From positions 620,001 through 684,000 of the forward strand of contig NZ_JBDOIO010000004.1 in the NCBI RefSeq assembly GCF_039831995.1: DNA of 64,000 bases, in the 5' to 3' direction. Position numbers and translations under genes: made by a program. Numbering within the stretch: position 1 is the stretch's first letter; the number at the start of each line of letters is the position of its first letter. This document shows positions 7,875 through 16,528 of the stretch, piece after piece. The notes under the pieces are model-generated. The model did not search any database. It saw only the letters and a list, made by a program, of their open reading frames with translations, and had not been told where the DNA came from. The stretch comes from Paenibacillus pabuli. Lineage in GTDB: Bacteria > Bacillota > Bacilli > Paenibacillales > Paenibacillaceae.

Positions 7875-9884
7875 CTATTCTTCAGGTGGCAATTCAATGG
7901 TCAGCCCTTCAACATGTTTGCGTCCCATTAATTTGCGCTTCTTCCGATTCTCCTTCGTCTCCAGCACAATATCCAGGTCATAGTCATCGCCTGGATACAG
8001 CTCATCTGCGGATATATGAAGCGTTAGGCGTTTCTTATGAATTTTGACTTTTCGCCCGCGCAGCATTACACCGATGTTTCCACGACTGTCTTCCACGTCG
8101 CAGACAATTCCTGATTGGTTCAGATAGGCTGCGTATACACGATCCCCTTTTCGGAAGTTTTTCGCCGGGGGAACAGACTTCGTACCTTCTGCTGGCAGGG
8201 ATGGAATTCTTGCTTCAATGTTTACCGGGGAATCTGCCTTCTTCCCGGTTTTCTGTGCAGCTGCGGGGTTCTGAGGTAGCTCAAGGACAGAGTTCTCTGT
8301 AGGTATTGATTTCACTACAGGCACGAAGGAGCTTGTGCTGCCGGTAGGACTTTTCGATATGCCCTGATCCGATATGGATTTAGAACGATCAATAATGCGC
8401 TGTGGCATACCCAGCTTTAATGCGATGGAATAGGCGTAACTCTCACCCGCTTCACCGATACGCAAACGATACAGAGGCTGCAGTGTAACTGTATCGAATT
8501 CCATCCGTGCATTTTCAAATCCTTGTGCGGCAGCAGCAAAATGCTTGATTTCCCCAAAATGAGTGGTAGCCACCACGGTAGCTCCGCGGCTGTGCAGTTC
8601 CTCCAGCATGGCGATGGAAAGACCCACCCCCTCTCCCGGGTCCGTCCCGGAGGCCATCTCATCAATGAGCACAAGCGTGGATGAATCAGCCTGTTCCAGG
8701 ATGCCGATCATGTTGCGGATATGTGCCGAAAAGGTGCTGAGTGCCTGCTCCAAACTCTGTCCGTCCCCAATATCGACTGCCACTTCGTGATAAACGGCCA
8801 TCTCGCCGCCTTCACCCACAGGAACAAGCAAACCGGACTGCATCATCAGGGTGAGTAAACCCATTGTTTTGAGCGCCACCGTTTTGCCGCCCGTATTCGG
8901 CCCTGTAATAATGAGCGAGGAGTAATCCCTTCCTATGGCAAAATCAAGTGGAACCATGGAGGAGCCCATCAGAGGATGACGCGCCTGCTGAAGCGTAATT
9001 CGGCCCGAGGTGTTTACTTTAACTGTACGTCCGTCCATGGTTGCCGCATATTTCGCTTTGGCAAACAGGAAATCCAGTACACCTACCGTTTCGGTATTCA
9101 GTGCAATCTCGCGGTTATAGGATTCTGCCAGAGACGTTAAATCACCCAGGATTTTCATTTCTTCTCTGGACTCCTCGGCTTGCAGTAAAGCGAGTTCCAT
9201 CTGCAGACCTACCAGTTCCGCTGGTTCAATATATACGGTTTGCCCACTCCCTGATTCATCCAGTACACTGCCTTTCACCAGTTTGCGGAATTCTTTCTTG
9301 ATGGGTAATACCGTTCTCCCACCGCGCTGGCTGATTACGTTTTCCTGCATAATGGACCGGTGCTTGCTCACGATAGAGTCCAGCTTGCGCTTCATTCGTT
9401 CCTCGTTCACAGTCATTTTTTTTCGGATACGTGTCAGTTCCTTGCTCGCTTGATCCTGAAGACGACCGCTGTGAATGCAGCGTTCGATCTCGCTTAACAG
9501 GGATTCCATCCGCATCATGGATGAAGCATAACGACTCACTGTCGGAGCTGCTTCGGATTTGCCCTCCATGTATTTCATTAATTGTGCACAGCTTCGCAGA
9601 AACTGTGCAAGTTGAGTGAAGTCCCGTTCACTAAACAGATAACCGGTACCGAGCAGATCCATAATGGTCTCCATACCATCTAGCGAAGGGATGGGAACAC
9701 TGGCGCCAAAACGAATCAGTGCAGAGGCCTCTTCTGTTTCTTCGAGGCGCATTTGGATTAGCCCCGGGTCCACCATGGGTTTCATTTCTTTCGCGTACCG
9801 TTTGCCCAGATAGGAAAGGGCGCAGGCGGCGACATTGTTTTGAATTTGAGGATAGCCCAGTGTATTCATTGTGTTTTCATTCAT
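7875..9884 (-). CDS. MutS2-type ATPase lacking the Smr domain
   Basis: The protein has the MutS2 layout: an N-terminal lever/clamp helical region (about residues 1-280), an ABC-type ATPase with Walker A GPNTGGKT at 328-335 and Walker B LVLIDE ending at Glu409, and a KOW-like segment (FRKGDRVYAAYLNQSGIVCDV) near 575-625. It ends at residue 669, where a standard MutS2 of about 785 residues would continue into the Smr nuclease domain. Canonical MutS2 is known to bind collided ribosomes, so this shorter relative may act on ribosomes rather than mismatched DNA; that is inference. No mutL is nearby. AAGGAGAGA precedes the ATG. Upstream lies an unusual leader with a short ORF and two terminator hairpins. 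Confidence 0.85.
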   Translation of the reverse strand: MNENTMNTLGYPQIQNNVAACALSYLGKRYAKEMKPMVDPGLIQMRLEETEEASALIRFGASVPIPSLDGMETIMDLLGTGYLFSERDFTQLAQFLRSCAQLMKYMEGKSEAAPTVSRYASSMMRMESLLSEIERCIHSGRLQDQASKELTRIRKKMTVNEERMKRKLDSIVSKHRSIMQENVISQRGGRTVLPIKKEFRKLVKGSVLDESGSGQTVYIEPAELVGLQMELALLQAEESREEMKILGDLTSLAESYNREIALNTETVGVLDFLFAKAKYAATMDGRTVKVNTSGRITLQQARHPLMGSSMVPLDFAIGRDYSSLIITGPNTGGKTVALKTMGLLTLMMQSGLLVPVGEGGEMAVYHEVAVDIGDGQSLEQALSTFSAHIRNMIGILEQADSSTLVLIDEMASGTDPGEGVGLSIAMLEELHSRGATVVATTHFGEIKHFAAAAQGFENARMEFDTVTLQPLYRLRIGEAGESYAYSIALKLGMPQRIIDRSKSISDQGISKSPTGSTSSFVPVVKSIPTENSVLELPQNPAAAQKTGKKADSPVNIEARIPSLPAEGTKSVPPAKNFRKGDRVYAAYLNQSGIVCDVEDSRGNIGVMLRGRKVKIHKKRLTLHISADELYPGDDYDLDIVLETKENRKKRKLMGRKHVEGLTIELPPEE

Positions 9885-9942
9885 GCTTGATCTCTCCTTA
9901 AATGTTAAATGTAACTTCGGCTGTAGCCCACAATCTATTCCT

Positions 9943-9989
9943 GAAAACGCAAAAAGGGCGGAGAATGAACAAACGTCATTCTCCGCCCT
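9943..9989 (-). terminator. Distal terminator (T2) in the MutS2-like leader
   Basis: On the minus strand AGGGCGGAGAATGA (14 bases) pairs perfectly with TCATTCTCCGCCCT around a 7-base loop and is followed by TTTTTGCGTTTT. It lies about 70 bases before the MutS2-like ATG and after the leader ORF on the same strand, where an attenuator would be. Confidence 0.85.
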
Positions 9990-10018
9990 GCGTGTAGGGG
10001 AAAGCAGAGTCCAAAATA

Positions 10019-10064
10019 GGTCTATACAAAAAAATCCACGCTGAACAAAGCGCGGAAATAGACC
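10019..10064 (-). terminator. Proximal terminator-like hairpin (T1) in the MutS2-like leader
   Basis: On the minus strand TCCGCGCT pairs with AGCGTGGA (one G-U) around TTGTTC and is followed by seven Ts. An outer pair GGTCTAT...ATAGACC encloses the whole element, including the T run. The outer stem could compete with release, so this may be a conditional terminator. Confidence 0.65.
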
Positions 10065-10104
10065 CGGACAAGTACAATCCCGGAGGCGATTTATGATATC
10101 CGCT

Positions 10105-10215
10105 GTTCTTAACTAAGTACAGGGTTATGGCGCATCAAGAAATACACGTATGCCATAAGGCACAAGCGCACATGAAAGGCCAACTCCTGAATATGAAACT
10201 TGGTTAGTTAAGAAC
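10105..10215 (-). repeat. Perfect 12-base inverted repeat with arms 88 bases apart
   Basis: GTTCTTAACTAA at 10105-10116 is the exact reverse complement of 10204-10215. In the minus-strand transcript the first arm is codons 5-8 (Val-Leu-Asn-stop) of the leader ORF and the second arm lies about 90 bases later. A ribosome on the last leader codons would block the pairing. Confidence 0.85.
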
Positions 10216-10227
10216 GCTCACCGACAT
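10204..10227 (-). CDS. Seven-residue leader peptide MSVSVLN
   Basis: ATG TCG GTG AGC GTT CTT AAC TAA follows AAAGGAGAG at an ideal distance, 35-40 bases after a strong promoter and ahead of two terminator hairpins and the MutS2-like gene. The RBS is stronger than many in this window, and the stop codon is inside a perfect inverted repeat. These features resemble leader peptides of ribosome-controlled attenuators. I do not recognise the peptide from any known leader. Confidence 0.65.
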   Translation of the reverse strand: MSVSVLN

Positions 10228-10261
10228 CAAAATCTCTCCTTTGATTGAGGAATATGCCTCC

Positions 10262-10291
10262 ACTATAAACTGGAAATACCCCGAAAGTCAA
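10262..10291 (-). promoter_or_regulatory. Sigma-A promoter of the MutS2-like leader transcript
   Basis: On the minus strand TTGACT (10286-10291), 18 bases and TATAGT (10262-10267) match the sigma-A consensus at 5 of 6 in each hexamer. It places the transcript start roughly 25-30 bases before the leader ATG. Confidence 0.75.
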
Positions 10292-10357
10292 TCTTAGAAT
10301 AAAATAGTGGACTTGAATAAGATTGGGTTTTAAAATATCATTAGTAAATTAATCCAA

Positions 10358-10371
10358 TGAAAGCGATATTA
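10358..10371 (+). promoter_or_regulatory. cre-like box before the Cache-AraC regulator
   Basis: TGAAAGCGATATTA matches TGWAANCGNTNWCA at 13 of 14 positions and lies about 70 bases before the regulator start, overlapping the AT-rich stretch where a -10 would fall. CcpA binding is inferred. Confidence 0.5.
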
Positions 10372-10438
10372 TACAGATGGCTTTGCATTCCATCAGGCAT
10401 TCCAATATGCAGATTCTATACAAAGGAGGATGCTCTCG

Positions 10439-12775
10439 TTGCCTAAATATTTGCTGCGCTTGCTTTGCTTTACCATGATTCTTGGGGCCCTTCCGGTTAT
10501 CGTTATTGGTTCAGTCTCCTATTCGATCGCCTCGCGTGACATTGAACAAAAAGTACGTGAGAGCAATCTGCAGATTCTGCATCAAACCCAAATGCGGGTA
10601 GAGCAAGTTTTGCGCAGCCTGCAGCTGTCATCCATCCAGTATGTAAATTCTCCCTTGGTACTGCAGGCGATGAAGAAGCCGCTGGACAGCTCCGAGTTTC
10701 AGGAAATACGTGATCTCACGTCCGGGTTCAACAACCTGCAAGCGGTTACAAATATAGATCAGGCCTATCTGGTTAATCTGGATCAGGACTGGGTAGTCTC
10801 CATGAGGTCTTTTGGAAAATTGGATGATTTCAGTATCCGGGACCGTATTGGCTCCTATCTCACCTATGCGAACAGTCTGTTCTGGGTGACCCAGAATAAA
10901 AATTCATCCACAGAAAGCGTACCGGCTTCAGCAGGGATATCCGAAGGTTCACAGGAACAGATGCCCACGCTCATTTCATCGGATGACGTCGTCAGTATGG
11001 TATTCAAAATTCCAATGGTGCCGACGAATGTTAGTCCAAAGGGGTTTCTCGTGATTGATATTGCAGATGCCGAGATTAGCACTTTTCTGAGCCAAAATCC
11101 AAACACTGGAGATATGTATGTACTGGACCGGGATCAGAATTTTTTTCTAAACGATACGGGACAAGAAGAGAAATATGCTGCCCTGAATGAGGAGATTCAG
11201 GCGAAGGTGGAAACGAGCAATCAGACAGAAGGCTTCTTTAACGCTGAAGTGGAAGGAAACCAGGTGGCTGTCAGCTACAGAAAATCATCACTCAACGGGT
11301 GGCTGTATGTATCGGTGGTATCTGTTGGACAGATCACCGCCCAGTCGCAGAAAATTGCACTTGTTACCGGAGTGGCTACACTGGTCATGTTATGCGTGAC
11401 CGGATTGTTCGCGATCTATGGCAGCCGCCGGATGTATTCTCCGATTTCGAGACTGCTGCAGTTCACGAAGGGGCTGGATTCTCCTGTCATGCAGACGGGC
11501 CGCCGTCAGGATGAATTTATTTATATTGAGGAGCGTTTATCTACGCTGTTCAGCTCGGAAAAAACGCTGCGGGAACAGATGAAGGGACAGCATGTTCATC
11601 TGGAGGAATTTTTCATGACCAAACTGCTGACCGGCAAAATCTCGGAAGAGGATTTCAGGTACCAGGGCGAACGTTATGATTTCCCGGCAGACTGGTCGAG
11701 CCTGGGTGTGCTTACGCTTCAGATTGATACGCTCGAAGGAACAAGGTACGAAGAACAGGACAGGGACCTGCTGCTGTTTGCCGTCAACAATATGGTTGGA
11801 GAGCTTCTGCCTGCGGAGCTGCGCTTCACCCCGGTTATGATCGATGATGCTCAAGTGACGGTGCTGGCATCCGGACTGAATGATGAATTGCAGCTCAAGG
11901 AGTGGATGCACACCCAGGCGGAATGGATTAGGGAACGCGTAGTCACCTATCTCAACCTGCCTGTAAGTATTGGTATAAGCCGCTCCTATTTTGCCATCGG
12001 AGACACACCAAGAGCGTACCAGGAGAGCCGGGAAGCGCTGCAGGGCAGGGTAAGTCTGGGAAGCCGTATTATTTTGCATTATGAAGATATCCAGCCGCGC
12101 GGTCAGACAGAGGCAGCCTTATATACACAGCTCAGAATGATTGAGGATCAGCTTGCCTCGGCCTTGAAACAAGGAGATGAGGAGAAAACCGATGCGTATT
12201 TTACCCAGTATCTGGGGCTGCTCGCCGATAAGAAACTGCATTTTAGTGAATATCCCGTAATTATGGTTCAGCTTCTGTCCCGTGTGTACCAGCTCGTGCA
12301 GGAACAGGGAGGAGATGTGGCCGAAGTGCTTGGTGAGAAGGCATCCATGGCTCATTTGCTGAAGCTGTCCACCCTTGATGAGATGACAAACTGGTTCCGT
12401 AAACGGTTATTTGTGCCCGTCATTCGTTTCTGGCGGGAGCAGGAAGAGTCCCAGTACATGAATATTGCCCGGCGAATGATCCGGTTGATCGAGGAACGCT
12501 ATGACCGTGAACTGTCCTTGGAAGCTTGTGCAGAAGAACTGAATTTTCATCCTGTCTATTTAAGCCGGGTGTTCAAGAAAGAAGCCGGAGTGAATTTTAC
12601 CGAATACCTAGCAGAATATCGAATGGAAAAAGCCAAGACCTGGCTGCAGACAACCAACCTCAAGATATCGGAAATTGCCGAGAAACTAAATTACACCAAC
12701 CCCACTGCGTTTATCCGAACGTTTCGCAAAATTACGGGAACAACTCCCGGCAAGTACCGGGAACAGCAGCGGTAA
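10439..12775 (+). CDS. Membrane-bound AraC-family regulator with extracellular sensor (YesS-like)
   Basis: This protein of about 778 residues has a first membrane helix near residues 8-30, a Cache-type extracellular sensor (about 35-285), a second helix near 295-320, a cytoplasmic linker, and a C-terminal AraC DNA-binding domain (SLEACAEELNFHPVYLSRVFKKEAG, split into short recognisable helices, and ISEIAEKLNYTNPTAFIRTFRK in the second HTH). The plan is that of Bacillus YesS, which controls rhamnogalacturonan genes. I prefer the TTG at 10439, because AAAGGAGG abuts the ATG at 10430 with no spacing. It lies just ahead of the permease/GH105 genes it probably controls, with cre-like boxes on both sides. 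Confidence 0.88.
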   Translation: MPKYLLRLLCFTMILGALPVIVIGSVSYSIASRDIEQKVRESNLQILHQTQMRVEQVLRSLQLSSIQYVNSPLVLQAMKKPLDSSEFQEIRDLTSGFNNLQAVTNIDQAYLVNLDQDWVVSMRSFGKLDDFSIRDRIGSYLTYANSLFWVTQNKNSSTESVPASAGISEGSQEQMPTLISSDDVVSMVFKIPMVPTNVSPKGFLVIDIADAEISTFLSQNPNTGDMYVLDRDQNFFLNDTGQEEKYAALNEEIQAKVETSNQTEGFFNAEVEGNQVAVSYRKSSLNGWLYVSVVSVGQITAQSQKIALVTGVATLVMLCVTGLFAIYGSRRMYSPISRLLQFTKGLDSPVMQTGRRQDEFIYIEERLSTLFSSEKTLREQMKGQHVHLEEFFMTKLLTGKISEEDFRYQGERYDFPADWSSLGVLTLQIDTLEGTRYEEQDRDLLLFAVNNMVGELLPAELRFTPVMIDDAQVTVLASGLNDELQLKEWMHTQAEWIRERVVTYLNLPVSIGISRSYFAIGDTPRAYQESREALQGRVSLGSRIILHYEDIQPRGQTEAALYTQLRMIEDQLASALKQGDEEKTDAYFTQYLGLLADKKLHFSEYPVIMVQLLSRVYQLVQEQGGDVAEVLGEKASMAHLLKLSTLDEMTNWFRKRLFVPVIRFWREQEESQYMNIARRMIRLIEERYDRELSLEACAEELNFHPVYLSRVFKKEAGVNFTEYLAEYRMEKAKTWLQTTNLKISEIAEKLNYTNPTAFIRTFRKITGTTPGKYREQQR

Positions 12776-12788
12776 AACAAGCCTGCTC

Positions 12789-12814
12789 TGCCTGCCATGG
12801 CGGGCAGGCTTTTT
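12789..12814 (+). terminator. Terminator after the Cache-AraC gene
   Basis: GCCTGCC and GGCAGGC form a short strong stem followed by TTTTT. It separates the regulator from the transporter genes. Confidence 0.8.
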
Positions 12815-13025
12815 CATGTTTGTACACCCTGCCAGTTACGCTTCCTACTCCTGGGTTAAGACAGGAGTATTGAGGTTAAAACAAGTGCATCCACGCTTGA
12901 AATTCCAACAGGAGAATTGTCTCAAACCCTTGCAGGGCAAGGAAATACAAGAAGCTAAAACCGGACGATAGCCAGTGATCCGTTTATCCTCCACAATGAA
13001 GGCATGAATTCAGAAATTGAACTTT

Positions 13026-13039
13026 TGTAATCGTTTCCA
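13026..13039 (+). promoter_or_regulatory. cre-like box just before the permease operon
   Basis: TGTAATCGTTTCCA matches the cre pattern at 13 of 14 positions and lies directly before the GGGGAGG of the first permease. At this position CcpA would act as a roadblock. The rest of 12815-13058 shows no gene. Confidence 0.5.
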
Positions 13040-13058
13040 ATGTGGGGAGGAAAACACT

Positions 13059-14012
13059 ATGAAAGCCGAAACGACGGCTCGGACACGGCCCGCTACCCGC
13101 AGTGACAAAAACCTGCTGTGGAGGGACGTTATCAAAAACCGGTGGCTCTATATCATGTTGATACCGGGAGTGCTTTACTTTGTTATTTTCAAATATATAC
13201 CCATGTATGGCATTACGATGGCTTTTCAGGATTACACACCGTACAAAGGCATTTTGGGAAGTGACTGGGTAGGACTCAAGCATTTTCAGCGTTTTTTCGG
13301 GGAACCGCAGTTTTGGACCTTGTTCCGGAATACGTTTTTGCTGGCGATCTATAATCTGGTCTTCTTCTTCCCGCTGCCCATCGTGCTGGCATTGATGCTG
13401 AATGAAGTGCGCCGTGAGCGATTCAAGCGTTTTGTACAGACGCTGGTCTATGTTCCGCACTTTGTATCGTGGGTTGTGGTCGTTGGGGTGTTCTACATGC
13501 TGTTTACCACCGAGGGTGGCGCCATCAATGAATTGCTGTACAGTCTGACGGGGCAAAAGATTGCGTTCTTGCTGGAGCCAGGCTGGTTCCGTTCCATGAT
13601 TGTAGGACAATCCATCTGGAAAGAGGTCGGCTGGGGCACGATCATTTTCCTCGCGGCACTTTCCGGTGTAGACACGCAGCTCTATGAAGCTGCACGGATT
13701 GATGGAGCCAATCGCTGGCGCCAGACATGGCATATTACGCTGCCTGCCATCCGCAGTACGATCGTTATTTTGCTCATTCTTCGTCTGGGCAACTTCCTGG
13801 ATACAGGATTTGAACAGATCTTCCTCATGCTGACGCCGACCAACCGGGATGTAGGTGAGGTATTTGATACCTATGTATATACCAAAGGTCTGACGCAGGC
13901 ACAGTACAGCTACAGTGCTGCTGTCGGTTTGTTCAAGTCGGTTGTTGGGCTGGCGCTTGTACTGGGTGCCAACAAACTGGCCAAAAAATTCGGGGAGGAA
14001 GGCGTCTACTGA
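13059..14012 (+). CDS. ABC sugar transporter permease (LplB type)
   Basis: This 317-residue inner-membrane subunit belongs to the carbohydrate-uptake (CUT1) family. It has about six helices and the cytoplasmic EAARIDGANRWRQTWHITLP loop, the EAA motif that docks the ATPase. The MYGITMAFQDY and NTFLLAIYNLVFFF segments are typical of the LplB/YtcP group that imports pectin-derived oligosaccharides. The start is the ATG at 13059, which has GGGGAGG at the right distance; an in-frame ATG at 13017 has no RBS. No ATPase gene is nearby, as usual for these systems, which share a general ATPase such as MsmX. Confidence 0.9.
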   Translation: MKAETTARTRPATRSDKNLLWRDVIKNRWLYIMLIPGVLYFVIFKYIPMYGITMAFQDYTPYKGILGSDWVGLKHFQRFFGEPQFWTLFRNTFLLAIYNLVFFFPLPIVLALMLNEVRRERFKRFVQTLVYVPHFVSWVVVVGVFYMLFTTEGGAINELLYSLTGQKIAFLLEPGWFRSMIVGQSIWKEVGWGTIIFLAALSGVDTQLYEAARIDGANRWRQTWHITLPAIRSTIVILLILRLGNFLDTGFEQIFLMLTPTNRDVGEVFDTYVYTKGLTQAQYSYSAAVGLFKSVVGLALVLGANKLAKKFGEEGVY

Positions 14013-14056
14013 TATAAGAAAGCAGGCGTCTTCACCAGACAGGAGTGAACATTAAG

Positions 14057-14929
14057 ATGCAACAGGATAAAACGTGGGGCAACCGAATCTTCGATATCGT
14101 CAATCATGGTCTGCTGCTGTTGATTGGAATCGTGACCGTTATTCCGTTTATCTACATTCTGGCTGTCTCGTTTACCAGCCCGCATGAAGTGGCGAAGGGA
14201 GGATTCATCCTTTTTCCAAAAGAATTTTCCCTGGCGGCCTATCGCTACATTTTCTCAACAGATACACTGATTCGAAGTCTCGGGGTCTCGATCTACATTA
14301 CCGTGGTTGGTACATTGATTAACCTGCTGTTCACGTCGCTGATGGCGTATCCGCTATCCAGAAGATACTTGCGTGGACGGCAGCCGATTCTGCTCGGCGT
14401 ATTGTTCACCATGCTGTTCAGCGGAGGCATGATTCCAACCTATTTCGTGGTCAAATCGCTGCATCTGACTGATACGTTATGGTCTCTGATGCTGCCCACC
14501 GCCATCAGTGCGTTCAACCTGATTGTACTCAAGAACTTTTTTCAAGCTATTCCGGATGAACTGGAGGATGCCGCCAAAATTGACGGCTGTAACGATGTCG
14601 GCGTTCTGTTCCGTATTGTATTGCCTTTGTCGATGCCGGCGATGGCTACATTCTCCCTGTTCTATGCAGTCGCTCACTGGAACAGCTTCTTCAATGCCGT
14701 CATCTACATCAATGACAGTGAGAAGTGGCCGGTTCAAGTGTGGCTTCGTGAGATTGTCATTCTGGCACAGAGCCGGATTGGGGACACGAGTATTGAAGAG
14801 ACGGAGATTCAGCCGCTGACCATTCGTATGGCTGTTATTGTGTTCTCAACAATTCCAATCATGCTTGTATACCCATTCCTGCAAAAGCACTTTGCCAAAG
14901 GAGTGATGCTGGGGTCAGTAAAAGGTTGA
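14057..14929 (+). CDS. ABC sugar transporter permease (LplC type)
   Basis: This is the second permease, 290 residues with about six helices and the EAA-loop DAAKIDGCNDVGVLFRIVLP. It carries the LplC-family AVSFTSPHEV and LFSGGMIPTYFVV stretches. The ATG at 14057 fits the AGGAGTG ribosome site; an in-frame GTG at 14045 overlaps that site and is less likely. It starts 44 bases after the first permease and is followed by the binding protein, forming a complete importer apart from the ATPase. Confidence 0.9.
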   Translation: MQQDKTWGNRIFDIVNHGLLLLIGIVTVIPFIYILAVSFTSPHEVAKGGFILFPKEFSLAAYRYIFSTDTLIRSLGVSIYITVVGTLINLLFTSLMAYPLSRRYLRGRQPILLGVLFTMLFSGGMIPTYFVVKSLHLTDTLWSLMLPTAISAFNLIVLKNFFQAIPDELEDAAKIDGCNDVGVLFRIVLPLSMPAMATFSLFYAVAHWNSFFNAVIYINDSEKWPVQVWLREIVILAQSRIGDTSIEETEIQPLTIRMAVIVFSTIPIMLVYPFLQKHFAKGVMLGSVKG

Positions 14930-15006
14930 GGTTGGCGCTTGAGTTGAAAGACGCAGGATGCAACAATGCTTGATCAGCAATGTATAAAAGGGGAGGTTTT
15001 CCTTTG

Positions 15007-16506
15007 ATGAGAGGAACAAAAAAGAAAACTCTGGCTGTCCTGAGCACACTGGCTCTGGTGACGGGGCTGCTGGCTGGATGCGGATCAGACGAGGGTCAGG
15101 CTGCCGAGGGCGGCATACAGAACATATCCATTGCGATTGCACAGGTGGGTGATGTGCCGAGCAAGGGCAATGAGGTTCAGCAAAAGATCGAAGCCTTTAC
15201 CAACACCAAGCTGGATATCCAGTGGATTCCCGCTTCGGCGTACAATGACAAAATTAACGTCATGATCGCTTCCAGCGATATGCCGAAGATCGTTAAAGTA
15301 CAGTACAACCCGACAGTTACAAGTGCAATGCGCAACGATGTGTTTTGGGAGATTGGTCCCCTGCTCAAGGATTACAAAAATTTGTCCGCCCAGAACGAGC
15401 GCTTCTTCAACAATATCAAGGTAGATGGAAAAATCTATGGTGTACCGGTGTTCTCCGATATTGCCCGGGCGACGGTTATTTACCGTAAAGACTGGTTCGA
15501 TAAGCTGAATCTCAAGGTACCAACCACACCGGATGAATGGTATGAAACGATCAAAACCCTGGCGACTTCCGATCCGGATGGAGATGGGCAGGATAATACG
15601 TTCGGTCTGATGCTGTTCAAAAAATATAACGAAGATCAATATTCCTTCACGACACGTCTTGGTGTGAGTTTTGGTGCACCGAACAAGTGGAAGGTTGAGG
15701 ATGACGGCAGTTTCACTCCGGAATTTATGACACCGGAATACATGCAGGTGCTGGACCTGCTGAAACGGTTGTATGACGAGAAGCTGCTGAATCAGGACTT
15801 TGCTGTGTTTGACTCCACCGAAGCGGAGAAAAAGTACGACTCCGGCGTTGTCGGCATGCGTGTCGGCGTGGCGCAGAACGGTAAGAGCCAGCAGGAGCGT
15901 CTCTCCAAGAATGACCCGGATGGGGTTGTGGACATTGCAGGTTTGCTTGGACCGAACGGCGATCGTGTTGCAGGCCAGACAGGCAACTCCGGAATATTGG
16001 CCTTCCCTAAAGCGACAGTGAAATCCGAAGAGGAGCTGAAAAGTCTGCTGAGCTTTCTGGATAAGTTGATGGAACCGGAGATGGCAACATTGCTCATGCG
16101 CGGAATAGAAGACAAACATTACACCAAAGTGGGCGAAGATGAAGTGGAAATGAGCGACTTCGATGCTTTCCAGCGTGAGGTGAAGCCATATCGCGACAAT
16201 CTGCCCTATGTTGAAGGTTACAATGTGCCGAAATTGAAGGATACCGAACTGGGGGTAAAAGGAACCGAGCTTGCCAAAGAGCTGGCCGAACATGCCGTTC
16301 CGAACCCTGCGCTCACGTTATACTCACCAACCTATGGTGATCGCGGGGCTGATCTCGATCAGATGATTGCCGATGCGCAAACGAAATATATCATGGGTAA
16401 GATTGATGAAAATGGCTGGAAACAGGAGATTGAGAACTGGGCCAATGCAGGTGGAACCAAGATTCGTGAGGAATATGCCGAAGACTATAAAAAACAGGCT
16501 CAATAA
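15007..16506 (+). CDS. Extracellular solute-binding lipoprotein 1 (LplA type)
   Basis: The 499-residue precursor begins with a lysine-rich, hydrophobic signal and a lipobox LLAGC, so it should be anchored outside the membrane. It then has the LplA/YtcQ-type binding fold (MIASSDMPKIVK, YGVPVFSDIAR, YRKDWFDKLNLKVPTT). It is expected to deliver oligosaccharides, probably unsaturated rhamnogalacturonan fragments given the adjacent GH105, to the two permeases. The ATG at 15007 follows GGGGAGG. A paralogue of similar length lies at 17727 on the other side of the hydrolase. Confidence 0.9.
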   Translation: MRGTKKKTLAVLSTLALVTGLLAGCGSDEGQAAEGGIQNISIAIAQVGDVPSKGNEVQQKIEAFTNTKLDIQWIPASAYNDKINVMIASSDMPKIVKVQYNPTVTSAMRNDVFWEIGPLLKDYKNLSAQNERFFNNIKVDGKIYGVPVFSDIARATVIYRKDWFDKLNLKVPTTPDEWYETIKTLATSDPDGDGQDNTFGLMLFKKYNEDQYSFTTRLGVSFGAPNKWKVEDDGSFTPEFMTPEYMQVLDLLKRLYDEKLLNQDFAVFDSTEAEKKYDSGVVGMRVGVAQNGKSQQERLSKNDPDGVVDIAGLLGPNGDRVAGQTGNSGILAFPKATVKSEEELKSLLSFLDKLMEPEMATLLMRGIEDKHYTKVGEDEVEMSDFDAFQREVKPYRDNLPYVEGYNVPKLKDTELGVKGTELAKELAEHAVPNPALTLYSPTYGDRGADLDQMIADAQTKYIMGKIDENGWKQEIENWANAGGTKIREEYAEDYKKQAQ

Positions 16507-16528
16507 GTGAGCGACGCGGAGGGTATCG

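Noticed and set aside
15085..16293. 402-residue minus-strand frame across the first binding protein
   Set aside because: It mirrors a real lipoprotein gene, has no RBS and reads as low-complexity antisense sequence.
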